Shown here piece after piece: positions 44,301 through 52,026 of a DNA stretch of 64,000 nt; within the stretch, counting starts at the first letter, position 1, and every line of letters starts with the position of its first letter. This DNA is from an uncultured Kordiimonas sp. (GTDB lineage Bacteria; Pseudomonadota; Alphaproteobacteria; Sphingomonadales; Kordiimonadaceae): assembly GCA_947492375.1 (NCBI GenBank), contig CANLMI010000001.1:62001-126000 (forward strand), written 5' to 3'. The notes beneath the pieces are model-generated. The model had not been told where the DNA came from and ran no database searches. It worked only from the letters and a program-made list of their open reading frames with translations. The position numbers and the translations under genes were made by a program.

Positions 44301-44520
44301 CTGGAATTTCGCGGACTTTGCGTTCCAGTTTTTCTGTAATTTCGGCTTCGACCCGTTCGGCAGATGCGCCGGGGTAGAATGTTTTTACTTGCACGACGCG
44401 GCTTGCCATATGGGGGTCTTCGAGGCGCGGCATATTATTAAAGGCATTGAAGCCGGCAACAATGATCAATAATAGAAGCAACCAAACTGCCCGTGGGTGG
44501 TTATAGAGTGAACCTTTCAT
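41344..44520 (-). CDS. RND efflux transporter permease
   Basis: The 1058-residue inner-membrane protein has the RND pattern: one helix near the N terminus, a large periplasmic porter loop, then a helix block containing VLVIGLIVALGIMVDNAIVI with the proton-relay aspartate pair region. The halves repeat this, the second having GLMGLVGLAINAAIVILSEL. The N terminus (PRLEDPHMASRVVQVKTFYP) is typical of HAE1-like or metal/organic exporters. It is proton driven and works with the adaptor 11 bp upstream. No outer-membrane channel is encoded here. Confidence 0.93.
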   Translation of the reverse strand: MKGSLYNHPRAVWLLLLLIIVAGFNAFNNMPRLEDPHMASRVVQVKTFYPGASAERVEAEITEKLERKVREIPEVKEVSSTSSAGISVVTVELEDRVNNAKPITARLRDKVAEVNDLPAGSSVPDLSDTQIYAHSAIIALTWESESPINYAILGRHASELESKMRNLSGTDFVDLLGLPNEEIRISIDDRELASRGLTMADVAARIRGSDARGSAGVVTGANNRLVVEVSGALDSLARIRRIPLGLDPEGASLRIGDVAKVERSFENPPSNLTYINGTYGVVVAARMFEDSRIDAWSEDIGKLLETTRETLPASIKLERIFDQRLYADERLNNLMSNLAVGALVVLVVLFVSLGWRASIVSASILPLTLLAALAITHLFGMRIEQVLVIGLIVALGIMVDNAIVITDEIQQLRLKGIGRSRSVAMTVRKLWLPLMGSTLTTIIAFMPLILMPGNAGDFLIGVPAAVIASLVASYVIAFTIISAVAGRVVEGRKPDDNTIASKPEGRVWWRDGIKGGALARWFEASLQWSVKRPLRSMVIAMGIPLLGFALAGQLTEQFFPVSDRNQFRIQVSMPAQSSIEETRGAVEHIHAKLANYPVIENAHWFIGTRPAKFYYSMIASNDRVVSAAEAIVTVGHFDDIPELIPTLQDDLSFLVPEAMIIVREFGSGPPIQAPLEVRVLGPDLAVLQELGDEIREIVATIPNVTHTRTSLKPGRPQITVNAREDDVSTTGLTLSDVESQLQALTNGITTSFLIEETQQVPIRLIAERARRQDISSIADMNLIGINQELEQDQSFADIPVSAVADVELGTKVGSISHFNNERMNKVQAYLEFGVLPEVGFKALQERIAARNFTVPPGYKIQFGGESEKRNEAVGKLFGTAGMLVVMMILAIVLTFNSFRMAIVTFAAAVQAGGLGLFSLWLFNYPLSFVVIFGLMGLVGLAINAAIVILSELRGIEAARGGDADAVVHGVMKTGRHIFSTTLTTVGGFMPLILAGGAFWPPFAVAIAGGAFLSMIVSFYFAPAAFIWLTRKRPVSAPRGSAEPHNASALASPQTQKAI

Positions 44521-44531
44521 GATATTTACTC

Positions 44532-45698
44532 CTATCCGCGCGGTGAGATAGTTTCAATGGATTGAACGCGTTGTCCGGGTGCTAACTTATCAATGCCGTC
44601 TGCAATAATTACATCGCCGGCCTTGATTGTGCCCGAGACGAAAACGCTGTTGCCGTCGCTATATTGTATCTGCACATTTTCAAAGCGTACTTTAGGGCCA
44701 TCAGGTCCTTCGAAAACCTTATATACACGCCATAATCCGCGTACATCAGCGGAGAGGGCGCGGAGCGGCAACCACGCCCCTGAAGTTTCCTGCCAGTCAT
44801 CTACGACAGCATTAATAAGTTCGCCGCGGGATGTGGTATTTGTCGGTAGATCAAAAGACACCATCATCGTACGTGTTGTGCCTGTTATGACTGGAACAAC
44901 GGACCGCATGCGTGCGTTAATAATAGGGCGGCGGGCGCCGTCACGCAGCGCGAACTTGGCACCATTTTTTATGGCTTTGGCATATTCTGGCGGCATGCCG
45001 ATGCGTGCTTCCATCCTGCTATCTTCTGATAATTCAAGGACGGCAAGGCCTGCGTTCGCGATTGTCCCTTCATCGAGCATTCTTGCCGTGATTGTGCCAG
45101 AGAAGGGGGCTGTGATTGATGCGCGTTTAATATCTACATCAAGTGACCGCAAGGATGCATTCAAACGTGCCAGACGTGCTTTGAGCGAAATTGCATTCGC
45201 TTCTGCTTCATCCAGCCGCTGCGCAGAGGCATGACCCTGTTTAAATGTATCGCTGACACGCTTGAGTGTTCTGTTAGCGAGTTCGAGATTAGCTGTAACC
45301 TCATCTTTTTCAGCAAGTAATTCACCGCGGCGCGCGTCCAAAACTGATGTATCCAGTTCTGCAAGTTTATCACCTTTTTTTACAAAGCTACCCATGTCGA
45401 CATAAACAGTTTTTAACGTACCGTTTAGTTCAAAGGCGAGAGGGCTGACGCGGCCAGCTACTGCACGGCCTGTAAATGTACGTTTTGCGTAATACCCATT
45501 TTCCATTTTGATGTTGACCGTGCGCACTGGCAACTCTCTTGTCGTATTGGAGAGAGAGGAGGATTGAGCTGTCAGGCGCACGGTCAGGGGAATACTTATG
45601 GCAGCAATGACCGTAATCAGCCCGATAAGTTTGATGACTTGGGCCTTTCCGGGCTGATTTACCCCGAATACTGATGATACTATTTTTTTGTTTACCAT
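44532..45698 (-). CDS. RND efflux periplasmic adaptor (membrane fusion protein)
   Basis: The 388-residue protein has one N-terminal membrane helix (LIGLITVIAAISIPLTVRLT), a lipoyl/hairpin region (LNGTLKTVYVDMGSFVKKGD, then a long coiled coil around 120-175), a beta-barrel and a membrane-proximal domain. Motifs such as ITAPFSGTITARMLDEGTI are diagnostic. It bridges the permease to an outer-membrane channel. It is transcribed divergently from tetR, with operator-like repeats between. Confidence 0.93.
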   Translation of the reverse strand: MVNKKIVSSVFGVNQPGKAQVIKLIGLITVIAAISIPLTVRLTAQSSSLSNTTRELPVRTVNIKMENGYYAKRTFTGRAVAGRVSPLAFELNGTLKTVYVDMGSFVKKGDKLAELDTSVLDARRGELLAEKDEVTANLELANRTLKRVSDTFKQGHASAQRLDEAEANAISLKARLARLNASLRSLDVDIKRASITAPFSGTITARMLDEGTIANAGLAVLELSEDSRMEARIGMPPEYAKAIKNGAKFALRDGARRPIINARMRSVVPVITGTTRTMMVSFDLPTNTTSRGELINAVVDDWQETSGAWLPLRALSADVRGLWRVYKVFEGPDGPKVRFENVQIQYSDGNSVFVSGTIKAGDVIIADGIDKLAPGQRVQSIETISPRG

Positions 45699-45828
45699 AA
45701 CATGGTCTCGCTGTTGATCCCGATAACAGATGCAAACTTATAAGGTATTCATACTATTAATACGAGTATTGTTATTATTTTGTTAAATATCGTGTTTATA
45801 TGAGCTTGATACGTACAAAATCTATTTA

Positions 45829-45889
45829 TGGACTGTTTCGTCTAATAAATATAATTTTTTTGTAGACTGTCAAGTCTATTAAATGTAAT
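45829..45889. promoter_or_regulatory. Repeated operator-like element between the efflux and tetR genes
   Basis: A 27-base unit occurs at 45829-45855 and again at 45863-45889, with 21 of 27 positions identical. Each contains GACTGT-N3-GTCTA; the second copy is a clear inverted repeat, TAGACT-GTCA-AGTCTA (45863-45878). The first carries TATAAT and the second TGTAAT at the same place. This is a natural TetR binding region controlling both directions. Confidence 0.6.
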
Positions 45890-46057
45890 TTCTCTATAAT
45901 TTGATGTATATCAGCTATTCATATTTGCTTGTTTTCTGAATGCCCTTGCAATTATGTAAGACCATTGGATATTTTTATACAATATGAGCTAGCATACAGC
46001 TATGAATTATTGGGGGGACCAAGCATAGCTTGGCAGTAAGACAAAAAGGAATTGTGT

Positions 46058-46717
46058 GTGCCTGATAACGCCCTTGCTTTTGAAGATCATTCCATAACTT
46101 GCAAGCCATCTCGTGGTCGTCCGAGGAGCGATGAAAAAAACACTGCAATACTAAGCGCGGCCAGCCAGTTATTTATGGAAAATGGTTTTGATGGTACCAG
46201 TATGGATGAGGTTGCGAAGCGAGCAGGGGTCTCTAAGCAAACCGTTTACAGCCATTTTGCCAACAAAGAACAGCTTTTTAGCGCATCAATCCGCTGTAAA
46301 ATTGAAGAATATTTCCCCGAACGTGCCTTGCAAGGTGTGCCAGACCATACGCTGGAAGAAGATTTGAGAGCTGTATGCCGGACGCATTGTGATCTGTTGG
46401 TAAGCGATGACGCTATTGCAATGTTCAGGGTTTTGACGGGTGCTGCTGCAAAAAGCTCTAATTTGGCAAAAATATTCTGGGAAGCAGGCCCTGCTGAGAT
46501 GTTATCAAAATTGGTGGACTTTGTTCAGTCGTGGGTTGATCGGGGCGAGTTAGATATTGAAAAACCCGAACGGGCAGCGATGCAATTGATCTCGCTTTTA
46601 AAAGGCGGTGTGCATTTTAAATTATCGATTGGGTTGATTGATCATGTGAGCGACGCTGATATTGACGCCCATGTTGATGACTGTGTTACGGCGTTTCTCA
46701 AGCTCTATAAGGCTTAA
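46058..46717 (+). CDS. TetR/AcrR-family repressor
   Basis: The 219-residue protein has a basic N-terminal lead, then the TetR helix-turn-helix: NTAILSAASQLFMENGFDGT and SMDEVAKRAGVSKQTVYSHF with ANKEQLF. The C-terminal half is a ligand-binding helical domain. Divergent placement from an RND pump predicts that it represses the pump and responds to its substrates. GTG at 46058 is chosen, with AAGGA 7 bases upstream. Confidence 0.9.
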   Translation: MPDNALAFEDHSITCKPSRGRPRSDEKNTAILSAASQLFMENGFDGTSMDEVAKRAGVSKQTVYSHFANKEQLFSASIRCKIEEYFPERALQGVPDHTLEEDLRAVCRTHCDLLVSDDAIAMFRVLTGAAAKSSNLAKIFWEAGPAEMLSKLVDFVQSWVDRGELDIEKPERAAMQLISLLKGGVHFKLSIGLIDHVSDADIDAHVDDCVTAFLKLYKA

Positions 46718-46772
46718 TATAATACGGTAAATACTTATCTATGGTTGATGAAGCTTCTGCGCTGTGATTTAT

Positions 46773-47249
46773 TTATAAATCTTTGGCGTTTAAAAGGTAG
46801 GTGTTGAAGTTAGTAACGCGTATTTTTTTACCGTGCTGTGAAAAACTATATCCTTCGGCCTCAAGATATGCCTTTTGAGTTTCCGGTCCTCCGGGTGCTT
46901 TTGGATTGAGACTGCCGTCATTTTTCAGTACGCGCCACCAGGGTGCTCGGTCTTGGATGCCTAGTACAAGCATTTCCTCTGAGGCTGTTGAGGCGACATT
47001 GACAAAAATACCCGTCGATAATGGGCAAGTGACATCAGTATTATATTTAATTGAGAGCTTTTCCCGAAGAGTATCAAGTGTGATTAATTTACCTTTGGGT
47101 ACACCTGCAATCAGAGAATAAACTTCCTTTGGGGTTGAAACAACCATGCTGGAGCCTGCTGGAGCCCATTTAACGCCCTCGGGAAGGGCATCAATAATCT
47201 TAATCTTCCTGTTCTCGGAAATTTTGTCGATAGCGCTCTTTGAGGGCAT
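46773..47249 (-). CDS. MGMT-family protein lacking the active cysteine (alkyltransferase-like)
   Basis: The 158-residue protein resembles the DNA-binding C-terminal domain of O6-methylguanine methyltransferase: EVYSLIAGVPKGKLITLDTL, then QDRAPWWRVLKNDGSLNP and YLEAEGYSF. The catalytic PCHRV motif is replaced by PWWRV, so it cannot transfer the methyl group. This is the pattern of alkyltransferase-like (ATL) proteins, which bind O6-alkylguanine and recruit nucleotide excision repair. The start ATG at 47249 has AAGGA ahead. The N-terminal extension of about 35 residues is unusual. Confidence 0.75.
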   Translation of the reverse strand: MPSKSAIDKISENRKIKIIDALPEGVKWAPAGSSMVVSTPKEVYSLIAGVPKGKLITLDTLREKLSIKYNTDVTCPLSTGIFVNVASTASEEMLVLGIQDRAPWWRVLKNDGSLNPKAPGGPETQKAYLEAEGYSFSQHGKKIRVTNFNTYLLNAKDL

Positions 47250-47307
47250 TTTATATTCCTTGTGATGCCCTTATGATGTGCAAAGACTGTTTCGTTTTTC
47301 AGGTTGG

Positions 47308-47532
47308 CTAGTCGCTGCCGTCCTCGGATTCGAGATTATTTCCTTTGCGCTCTTCCGGTAGATAACGAGCATTTGCGCTGTCGCCTGCTAAACCCTCGTC
47401 GAGGTCAGCAATCTGTAGTTTGGTTTCTGGCCCAAGGGTTGTGTCGAAGATGATTTCTTCACTATCTCCGCCGCCAAATATACTACAGGCCCCAAGAGCC
47501 AAAAAAGCGGGCGCTAAGAATATTTTCTTCAT
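47308..47532 (-). CDS. Small lipoprotein
   Basis: The 74-residue protein opens with a lipoprotein signal (KKIFLAPAFLALGAC) ending in the lipobox LGAC. The mature part is short and acidic (GDSEEIIFDTTLGP, ending ESEDGSD) with no recognisable domain. AAGGAT lies ahead of the start. It is probably membrane anchored. Some alphaproteobacteria have similar short lipoproteins of unknown role. Confidence 0.7.
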   Translation of the reverse strand: MKKIFLAPAFLALGACSIFGGGDSEEIIFDTTLGPETKLQIADLDEGLAGDSANARYLPEERKGNNLESEDGSD

Positions 47533-47692
47533 TTCGTATCCTTATTTTCGCAAGTATTTTGATATAGCGTATGCATATGTCAAAATTTTGGCGACTGTGC
47601 CTGATTTTTATCACACAATCAATAACGATTAAGCAGTTATTCCATATCGGTTGCAACTTCAACTTGACGGTTGGGGTTGTTAATGCTTCAAG

Positions 47693-48090
47693 GGGCATGC
47701 AGATGGCTGGATGGTCGCCGCTCGAAAGTAGAGGGGAGGAAAGTCCGGGCTTCATGGAAACACGGTGCCAGTTAATGGCTGGCGAGGGTAACCTCAGGGA
47801 AAGTGCCACAGAAAGCAAACCGCCAATCTGGTAGCCTTTGGCTATCGTTGGTAAGGATGAAAGGGTGCGGTAAGAGCGCACCGCGCTTCTGGTAACAGAG
47901 GCGGCAAGGTAAACCCCACCGGAAGCAAAACCAATAGGGATGGTTGCCTTTAATGGCAGGTGCGTTTCCACGCTATCGTCCGGGTAGGTTGCTTGAGCTT
48001 GCTGGCAACAGTAAGTCTAGATGAATGATCATCAATGCGTTTGAATGGAAGCGTTGAACAGGACCCGGCTTATAGGCCATCTGCCCTAAT
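47693..48090 (+). ncRNA. rnpB: RNase P RNA (bacterial type A)
   Basis: The conserved core is unmistakable: GAGGAAAGTCCGGGC near the 5' end, AGTGCCACAGAAA, GGTAAACCCCACCGG and the 3' CCCGGCTTATAGGCC. The terminal helix P1 is formed by GCAGATGGC (47699-47707) and GCCATCTGC (48076-48084). It is the catalytic RNA that removes tRNA 5' leaders, with the RnpA protein encoded elsewhere. Weak TTCAAC (47658) and TAATGC (47681) elements could be its promoter, 17 bases apart. Ends are estimated from P1. Confidence 0.95.
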
Positions 48091-48118
48091 TTACCTAAGC
48101 ACAAATTTACGTACAGTG

Positions 48119-48150
48119 CTTATTACCAAGGATTTGGGCTTGGTAATAAG
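48119..48150. terminator. 12-bp hairpin downstream of rnpB
   Basis: CTTATTACCAAG (48119-48130) pairs perfectly with CTTGGTAATAAG (48139-48150) across an 8-base loop. There is no T-run. A competing stem, TAAGCAC (48096-48102) with GTGCTTA (48116-48122), shares bases with it. It lies between rnpB and the convergent sulfotransferase gene and may terminate or help process either. Confidence 0.45.
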
Positions 48151-48173
48151 GCTAGGCTTATTCTCAAGTCGGT

Positions 48174-49361
48174 TTATTTGCGGCCTTTGAAATAAGCCTC
48201 ATTTTCGGTACTGAGGGACCCTTTGTTGTTGATATGAAGGCCCATACGATCGATCATATTACGTTTAAACTCTGTTATGCGGTCGACCAGCCCTGTGATC
48301 TCTTCATAAGGGGTGTCATATGGAACGGTTTTGATCGTTTCTGGTGCTTTTATTTCAAGAAAACGAACGAGATTGTCCATAACATTCTCGTTTGCATCTC
48401 TAAACTCTTCCAGAGTAATCATTTTAACGGCTGGAAGCTTATTAAAGAAGCCCTCCAGACGTGCCTCAGTATCCATATTCTCGAGCATAAAACGCCAAGC
48501 TGCTTCATTATTCACTTTTCGGGTTTTACAAAATGTTCCTTTTTGCTGCGGCGGCATATGCCAAATAGATCGCATGTGCCGCTCTGCAATCAATGCCTGG
48601 ATAGCTGTTTGGGCAAGTTTATCGCGGCGGCAAAAATATATAACTTTTATCCCGGCCTTGCTGATGAACTTACGCAATTGTTTGAAAGAAAAATTACTTC
48701 TGAAGAGCATTTGATTGAGAACATCGCTTTGCAAATGAATAAACATATGCTCGTCGCATTCCTGATATAGTTGCGCAGACTTTAGAAAACGGGAAACCTG
48801 AAAATGCTCGCTATATTCAATCATGTTTTTGAATGGTTTGTTAAAAATGTGCGGCGCTTTGCCGAACCCGTTTTCTTCAAGTGATTGTAGGAAATATTCG
48901 CAATCACTGGCGGGTGAAGAGATAACCAATGTAACATTTTTGAATGTTTCAAGAAGGGGTTTTTCTTTATAATTCAACTGAATGTCAGGTAAATTGAAGG
49001 GATGGCGGCTGTTGCCAGGTATTATATTATAAAGCGTCGAATATACCTCGATATCAGGGAAGCGGGCTCGAATGTCTTTTACAAGCCGGGCCTCATTTTT
49101 CTTTACGAGAACAATGACCCGTTTGTAGCCCTCTTTGCTAATAGCTTCGATAGCTTGGTCACGGTGAATATATGGTATTGTAAGACTATCAATTTCTTTC
49201 TTCATCAGATCAATGAAATCTTGCTCTGACACCAGACATGCGTTTTCCCCAGCGGTACTCAGTAGCCGCCCCCAACTCCAGAAACGAAGCGACTGAAGCA
49301 GGCGTTTAAGCTGCATTTGTGGTTCAACGGTTTCTATAAGCTGTCTGGTTAAATTTGTCAT
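48174..49361 (-). CDS. Stf0-type sulfotransferase
   Basis: The 395-residue protein has sulfotransferase features in its C-terminal half. The Stf0-like segment AGIKVIYFCRRDKLAQTAIQ (arginine and DK-x-x-Q) is followed by IWHMPP, and the helix segment WRFMLENMDTEARLEGFF is also present. A mid-protein strand, KNVTLVISSPASDCEYFL, fits the 5'-phosphosulfate-binding region. Stf0 enzymes transfer sulfate from PAPS to glycans or trehalose. In this family the N-terminal third is less conserved. It is followed, on the same strand, by nothing before rnpB. Confidence 0.65.
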   Translation of the reverse strand: MTNLTRQLIETVEPQMQLKRLLQSLRFWSWGRLLSTAGENACLVSEQDFIDLMKKEIDSLTIPYIHRDQAIEAISKEGYKRVIVLVKKNEARLVKDIRARFPDIEVYSTLYNIIPGNSRHPFNLPDIQLNYKEKPLLETFKNVTLVISSPASDCEYFLQSLEENGFGKAPHIFNKPFKNMIEYSEHFQVSRFLKSAQLYQECDEHMFIHLQSDVLNQMLFRSNFSFKQLRKFISKAGIKVIYFCRRDKLAQTAIQALIAERHMRSIWHMPPQQKGTFCKTRKVNNEAAWRFMLENMDTEARLEGFFNKLPAVKMITLEEFRDANENVMDNLVRFLEIKAPETIKTVPYDTPYEEITGLVDRITEFKRNMIDRMGLHINNKGSLSTENEAYFKGRK

Positions 49362-49473
49362 TAGGGCTCAATTCATAAACGTTAAGGTCTCGGTGGCAAG
49401 ACTTTCATGCTATTCTTATAATCATGCTTGAGGCTGTATGGAAAACAATTTCTATTCAGTTTGATCGTTCACG

Positions 49474-51399
49474 CTACATTTCAAAGGCAGCGATGGGGGT
49501 GCGCCATGTTTCACCGTAGCGGGCGAGTAAAACAGCTTCAGGGTCTTTTGGTGCAGCTAACATGTGCCCTTTGAATGAAATCTCGCCCAGTGGCAGGAAG
49601 ATATCGACAGGGGCGCTATCAAGTTTCATATAGCTGGTTGGCCATATAATTTCGTTATTGATGTTACCGAGTACGAAAAGATCGATCGTTATTTTTTTGA
49701 TACGGCAATGGATTAAAGGTGTTGCTGTATTTGCAAAGCTACATTTAATGCCATAGTCTTTTAACTGCGCGAGGATAGCTCGTGCTTTTACTTTTAGATC
49801 GTCAATATTATCAGCATCAATAATAACAGCCAGATCAATATCATCATCGTGCGCGATAAAGTCTTTTTCTCTTATTGCCCCTAATAGCGTACCATACATT
49901 AAAAACGGTGCTAGGCCGTTTGCTTGGAAAGCATCGATCAAAGACGTCATGTGTTCCATTATTTTATCGATATTTTGATATTTCAAAGAAACCTGAAGGC
50001 CGTGTTTAGTCAGTGTTAGAGGCTTTGCATATTTAACAAAAGGTGTTGCTTCGATTGTGCCACGCTCGAATGCTTCAAGCAATTCAGGCTGTCTTCTTAT
50101 TGAAGCAACAATTTGCCGAATGGGGGCAACTTGTCTGTAAAGGGTTAACAGCTTACCCATAAGTCTGATTGATTTTGGTATCCAGTTGATACCATTTGAT
50201 AGCTCTGTGAATGATAATGCTTTCATTATATTCATGTATGCCGTGCCGCTATCAAAGACAGTTTCCCATTTTTCATTGTCTTTGCTGATCATAATTCTAT
50301 GGCACACGGTTGATCCTGAATAGCTTCGGTCAGGATTCCAGATACGAATACTCTTGATAGAGAAGATATTCTTTATGTCTACTGTTGTGCCGTGCCAGGG
50401 AGTGATTAACCCAAACCGATAATGTTCTGCATTTTCATAGGCAGGCTTAAAGTTTTTAAGCTTTTTTTGATCAAGCCAGAAAGTTTTGACCTGAGGGCCA
50501 TTATTGTCTTCATACTCAATTTCTATTCCACCGATATCAGCAGCAAATTTGCCGTATATTTCCAGCCGGATATGTCTCGCTTGCTTATCTTGAAGGTCTA
50601 TTTGCCTTGCATCAGGGCGTTTACCGCCAAAGTCTAGGTGCAGGTCTGTAAATTGGTAAAGAATATCAAGATATTTATCATTTAGCGTGATGAGTGCTTG
50701 TTCGCAGCCTTCCGGCGTGTTGGGCGTATGATGGAAATACTCGAATACAGTTTTTAACCAGTTTTCAATATCAGCTTGCAGCTCTGTATTGGCTGTTTCA
50801 TATAAGCCTTTTAACCCGTCATGAAAATAGGTGATGATTTCGCTTGTGAAGGCGGATTTGTTTGCTCTGCTCTGGGCATCATAAATCAGGTCTTCTTCAC
50901 CAAAGCGGGTTGTCGCATAGACCTTGAGGCTGTTTGCGCGGTGGCCAAATTCGTCCATTCGATTGTAGAAAAAGATCTGATTGACAAAACATTCTGCTGG
51001 AAAAGATGCTTCCCACCACGGTGATTGTTCGGCTTCTGTGTGGACATTAAGCGAATATCGCGCGCCTTTCACGCCTTTATTTGCATTTTGAAATATATGA
51101 TTTGTGCCAGAGCTTTGTGTGCATTCAGCATGCTCATTCAATAGCCGTGAAGGCGAGTTTTTTTTGTAAGAGCCGGCAAAGACAATATATGAAAAGTTTA
51201 GGCTTGTAGGTTCTTCATTATCTAATTCAAATCGGAATTTTGCGTATTTTTTTGTTATTGGGATATAAAGCGGACGAAATTTCCCTGACAGGCCCGAAAA
51301 TACTTCCGGAAAATAATGGGGCGCAGTATCTGGGTTTAGAAGTTTTTCAACGAGGGTAGCTTCAACTTCTTCGAAAATATCGCGGTCGTTTAAAGACAT
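49474..51399 (-). CDS. LicD/fukutin-like nucleotidyltransferase-fold protein with discoidin-like domains
   Basis: The 641-residue protein ends in a LicD-type phosphotransferase domain (about 490-640) with MYGTLLGAIREKDFIAHDDD and IDLAVI, the metal-binding DxD region, and IHCRIKKITIDLFV. The first 350 or so residues contain two beta-rich stretches resembling discoidin-like carbohydrate-binding modules (ARYSLNVHTEAEQSPWWEAS and IWNPDRSYSGSTVCHRI). LicD proteins add phosphocholine or other phosphodiesters to glycans. The adjacent divergent TagD homologue suggests glycerol-phosphate instead. Confidence 0.8.
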   Translation of the reverse strand: MSLNDRDIFEEVEATLVEKLLNPDTAPHYFPEVFSGLSGKFRPLYIPITKKYAKFRFELDNEEPTSLNFSYIVFAGSYKKNSPSRLLNEHAECTQSSGTNHIFQNANKGVKGARYSLNVHTEAEQSPWWEASFPAECFVNQIFFYNRMDEFGHRANSLKVYATTRFGEEDLIYDAQSRANKSAFTSEIITYFHDGLKGLYETANTELQADIENWLKTVFEYFHHTPNTPEGCEQALITLNDKYLDILYQFTDLHLDFGGKRPDARQIDLQDKQARHIRLEIYGKFAADIGGIEIEYEDNNGPQVKTFWLDQKKLKNFKPAYENAEHYRFGLITPWHGTTVDIKNIFSIKSIRIWNPDRSYSGSTVCHRIMISKDNEKWETVFDSGTAYMNIMKALSFTELSNGINWIPKSIRLMGKLLTLYRQVAPIRQIVASIRRQPELLEAFERGTIEATPFVKYAKPLTLTKHGLQVSLKYQNIDKIMEHMTSLIDAFQANGLAPFLMYGTLLGAIREKDFIAHDDDIDLAVIIDADNIDDLKVKARAILAQLKDYGIKCSFANTATPLIHCRIKKITIDLFVLGNINNEIIWPTSYMKLDSAPVDIFLPLGEISFKGHMLAAPKDPEAVLLARYGETWRTPIAAFEM

Positions 51400-51583
51400 A
51401 ATACGGAAAATATTCCTTTTGGGCTATATGCCGGGTTTTTATTTGTGAAAATAGCGAATAGCAATTAAACACATTGGCTGGCTATATAGAGAAAATGCAG
51501 TAAATATTCAATTTCAAACTTTTCTGGAAAGAAAATACTAACCCCATAGTTGTGGGTGTACAGGATTTGGCGGGATATAACAG

Positions 51584-51976
51584 ATGAAACGAATTATCAC
51601 TTTTGGCACATATGACCTTTTACATGTTGGCCATATTCGTATTTTAGAACGCGCGGCAAAATTGGGCGATTATTTAATTGTCGGGGTTTCCAGTGATGAA
51701 TTGAATATTGCCAAAAAGGGCAGAGCGCCTGTTTATTCGACGGCGGACCGGGTGGAGATCATTCAGAGTATACGTTGTGTTGATAAGGTTTTTGTCGAGC
51801 ATTCGCTTGAAGACAAAGGCAAATACATTCAGGAAGCCGGGGCAGATATTCTCGTGATGGGGGATGATTGGGCTGGAAAGTTTGATGAATTTAAAGATAT
51901 TTGCGAGGTGATGTATTTGCCGAGAACAGAGGGAATTTCAACAACTCATTATATCGAAACGATTAGTGAACGTTGA
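51584..51976 (+). CDS. tagD: Glycerol-3-phosphate cytidylyltransferase
   Basis: The 130-residue protein has all the family marks: ITFGTYDLLHVGHIRILERA with the HVGH active-site histidines at 14 and 17, RVEIIQSIRCVDKVF, and the substrate loop in EGISTTHYIETI. TagD makes CDP-glycerol from CTP and glycerol-3-phosphate for glycerol-phosphate polymers. It faces the LicD-like gene across a short divergent region and presumably supplies its donor. The gene length is standard. Confidence 0.93.
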   Translation: MKRIITFGTYDLLHVGHIRILERAAKLGDYLIVGVSSDELNIAKKGRAPVYSTADRVEIIQSIRCVDKVFVEHSLEDKGKYIQEAGADILVMGDDWAGKFDEFKDICEVMYLPRTEGISTTHYIETISER

Positions 51977-52026
51977 ACAAGGTTTGAGATTAACTGAGTA
52001 AAATATAGTAATTCTAGGGAAAATTC

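Noticed and set aside
47571-47971. Open frames on both strands
   Set aside because: They lie inside or overlap the conserved RNase P RNA, whose structure explains the sequence.
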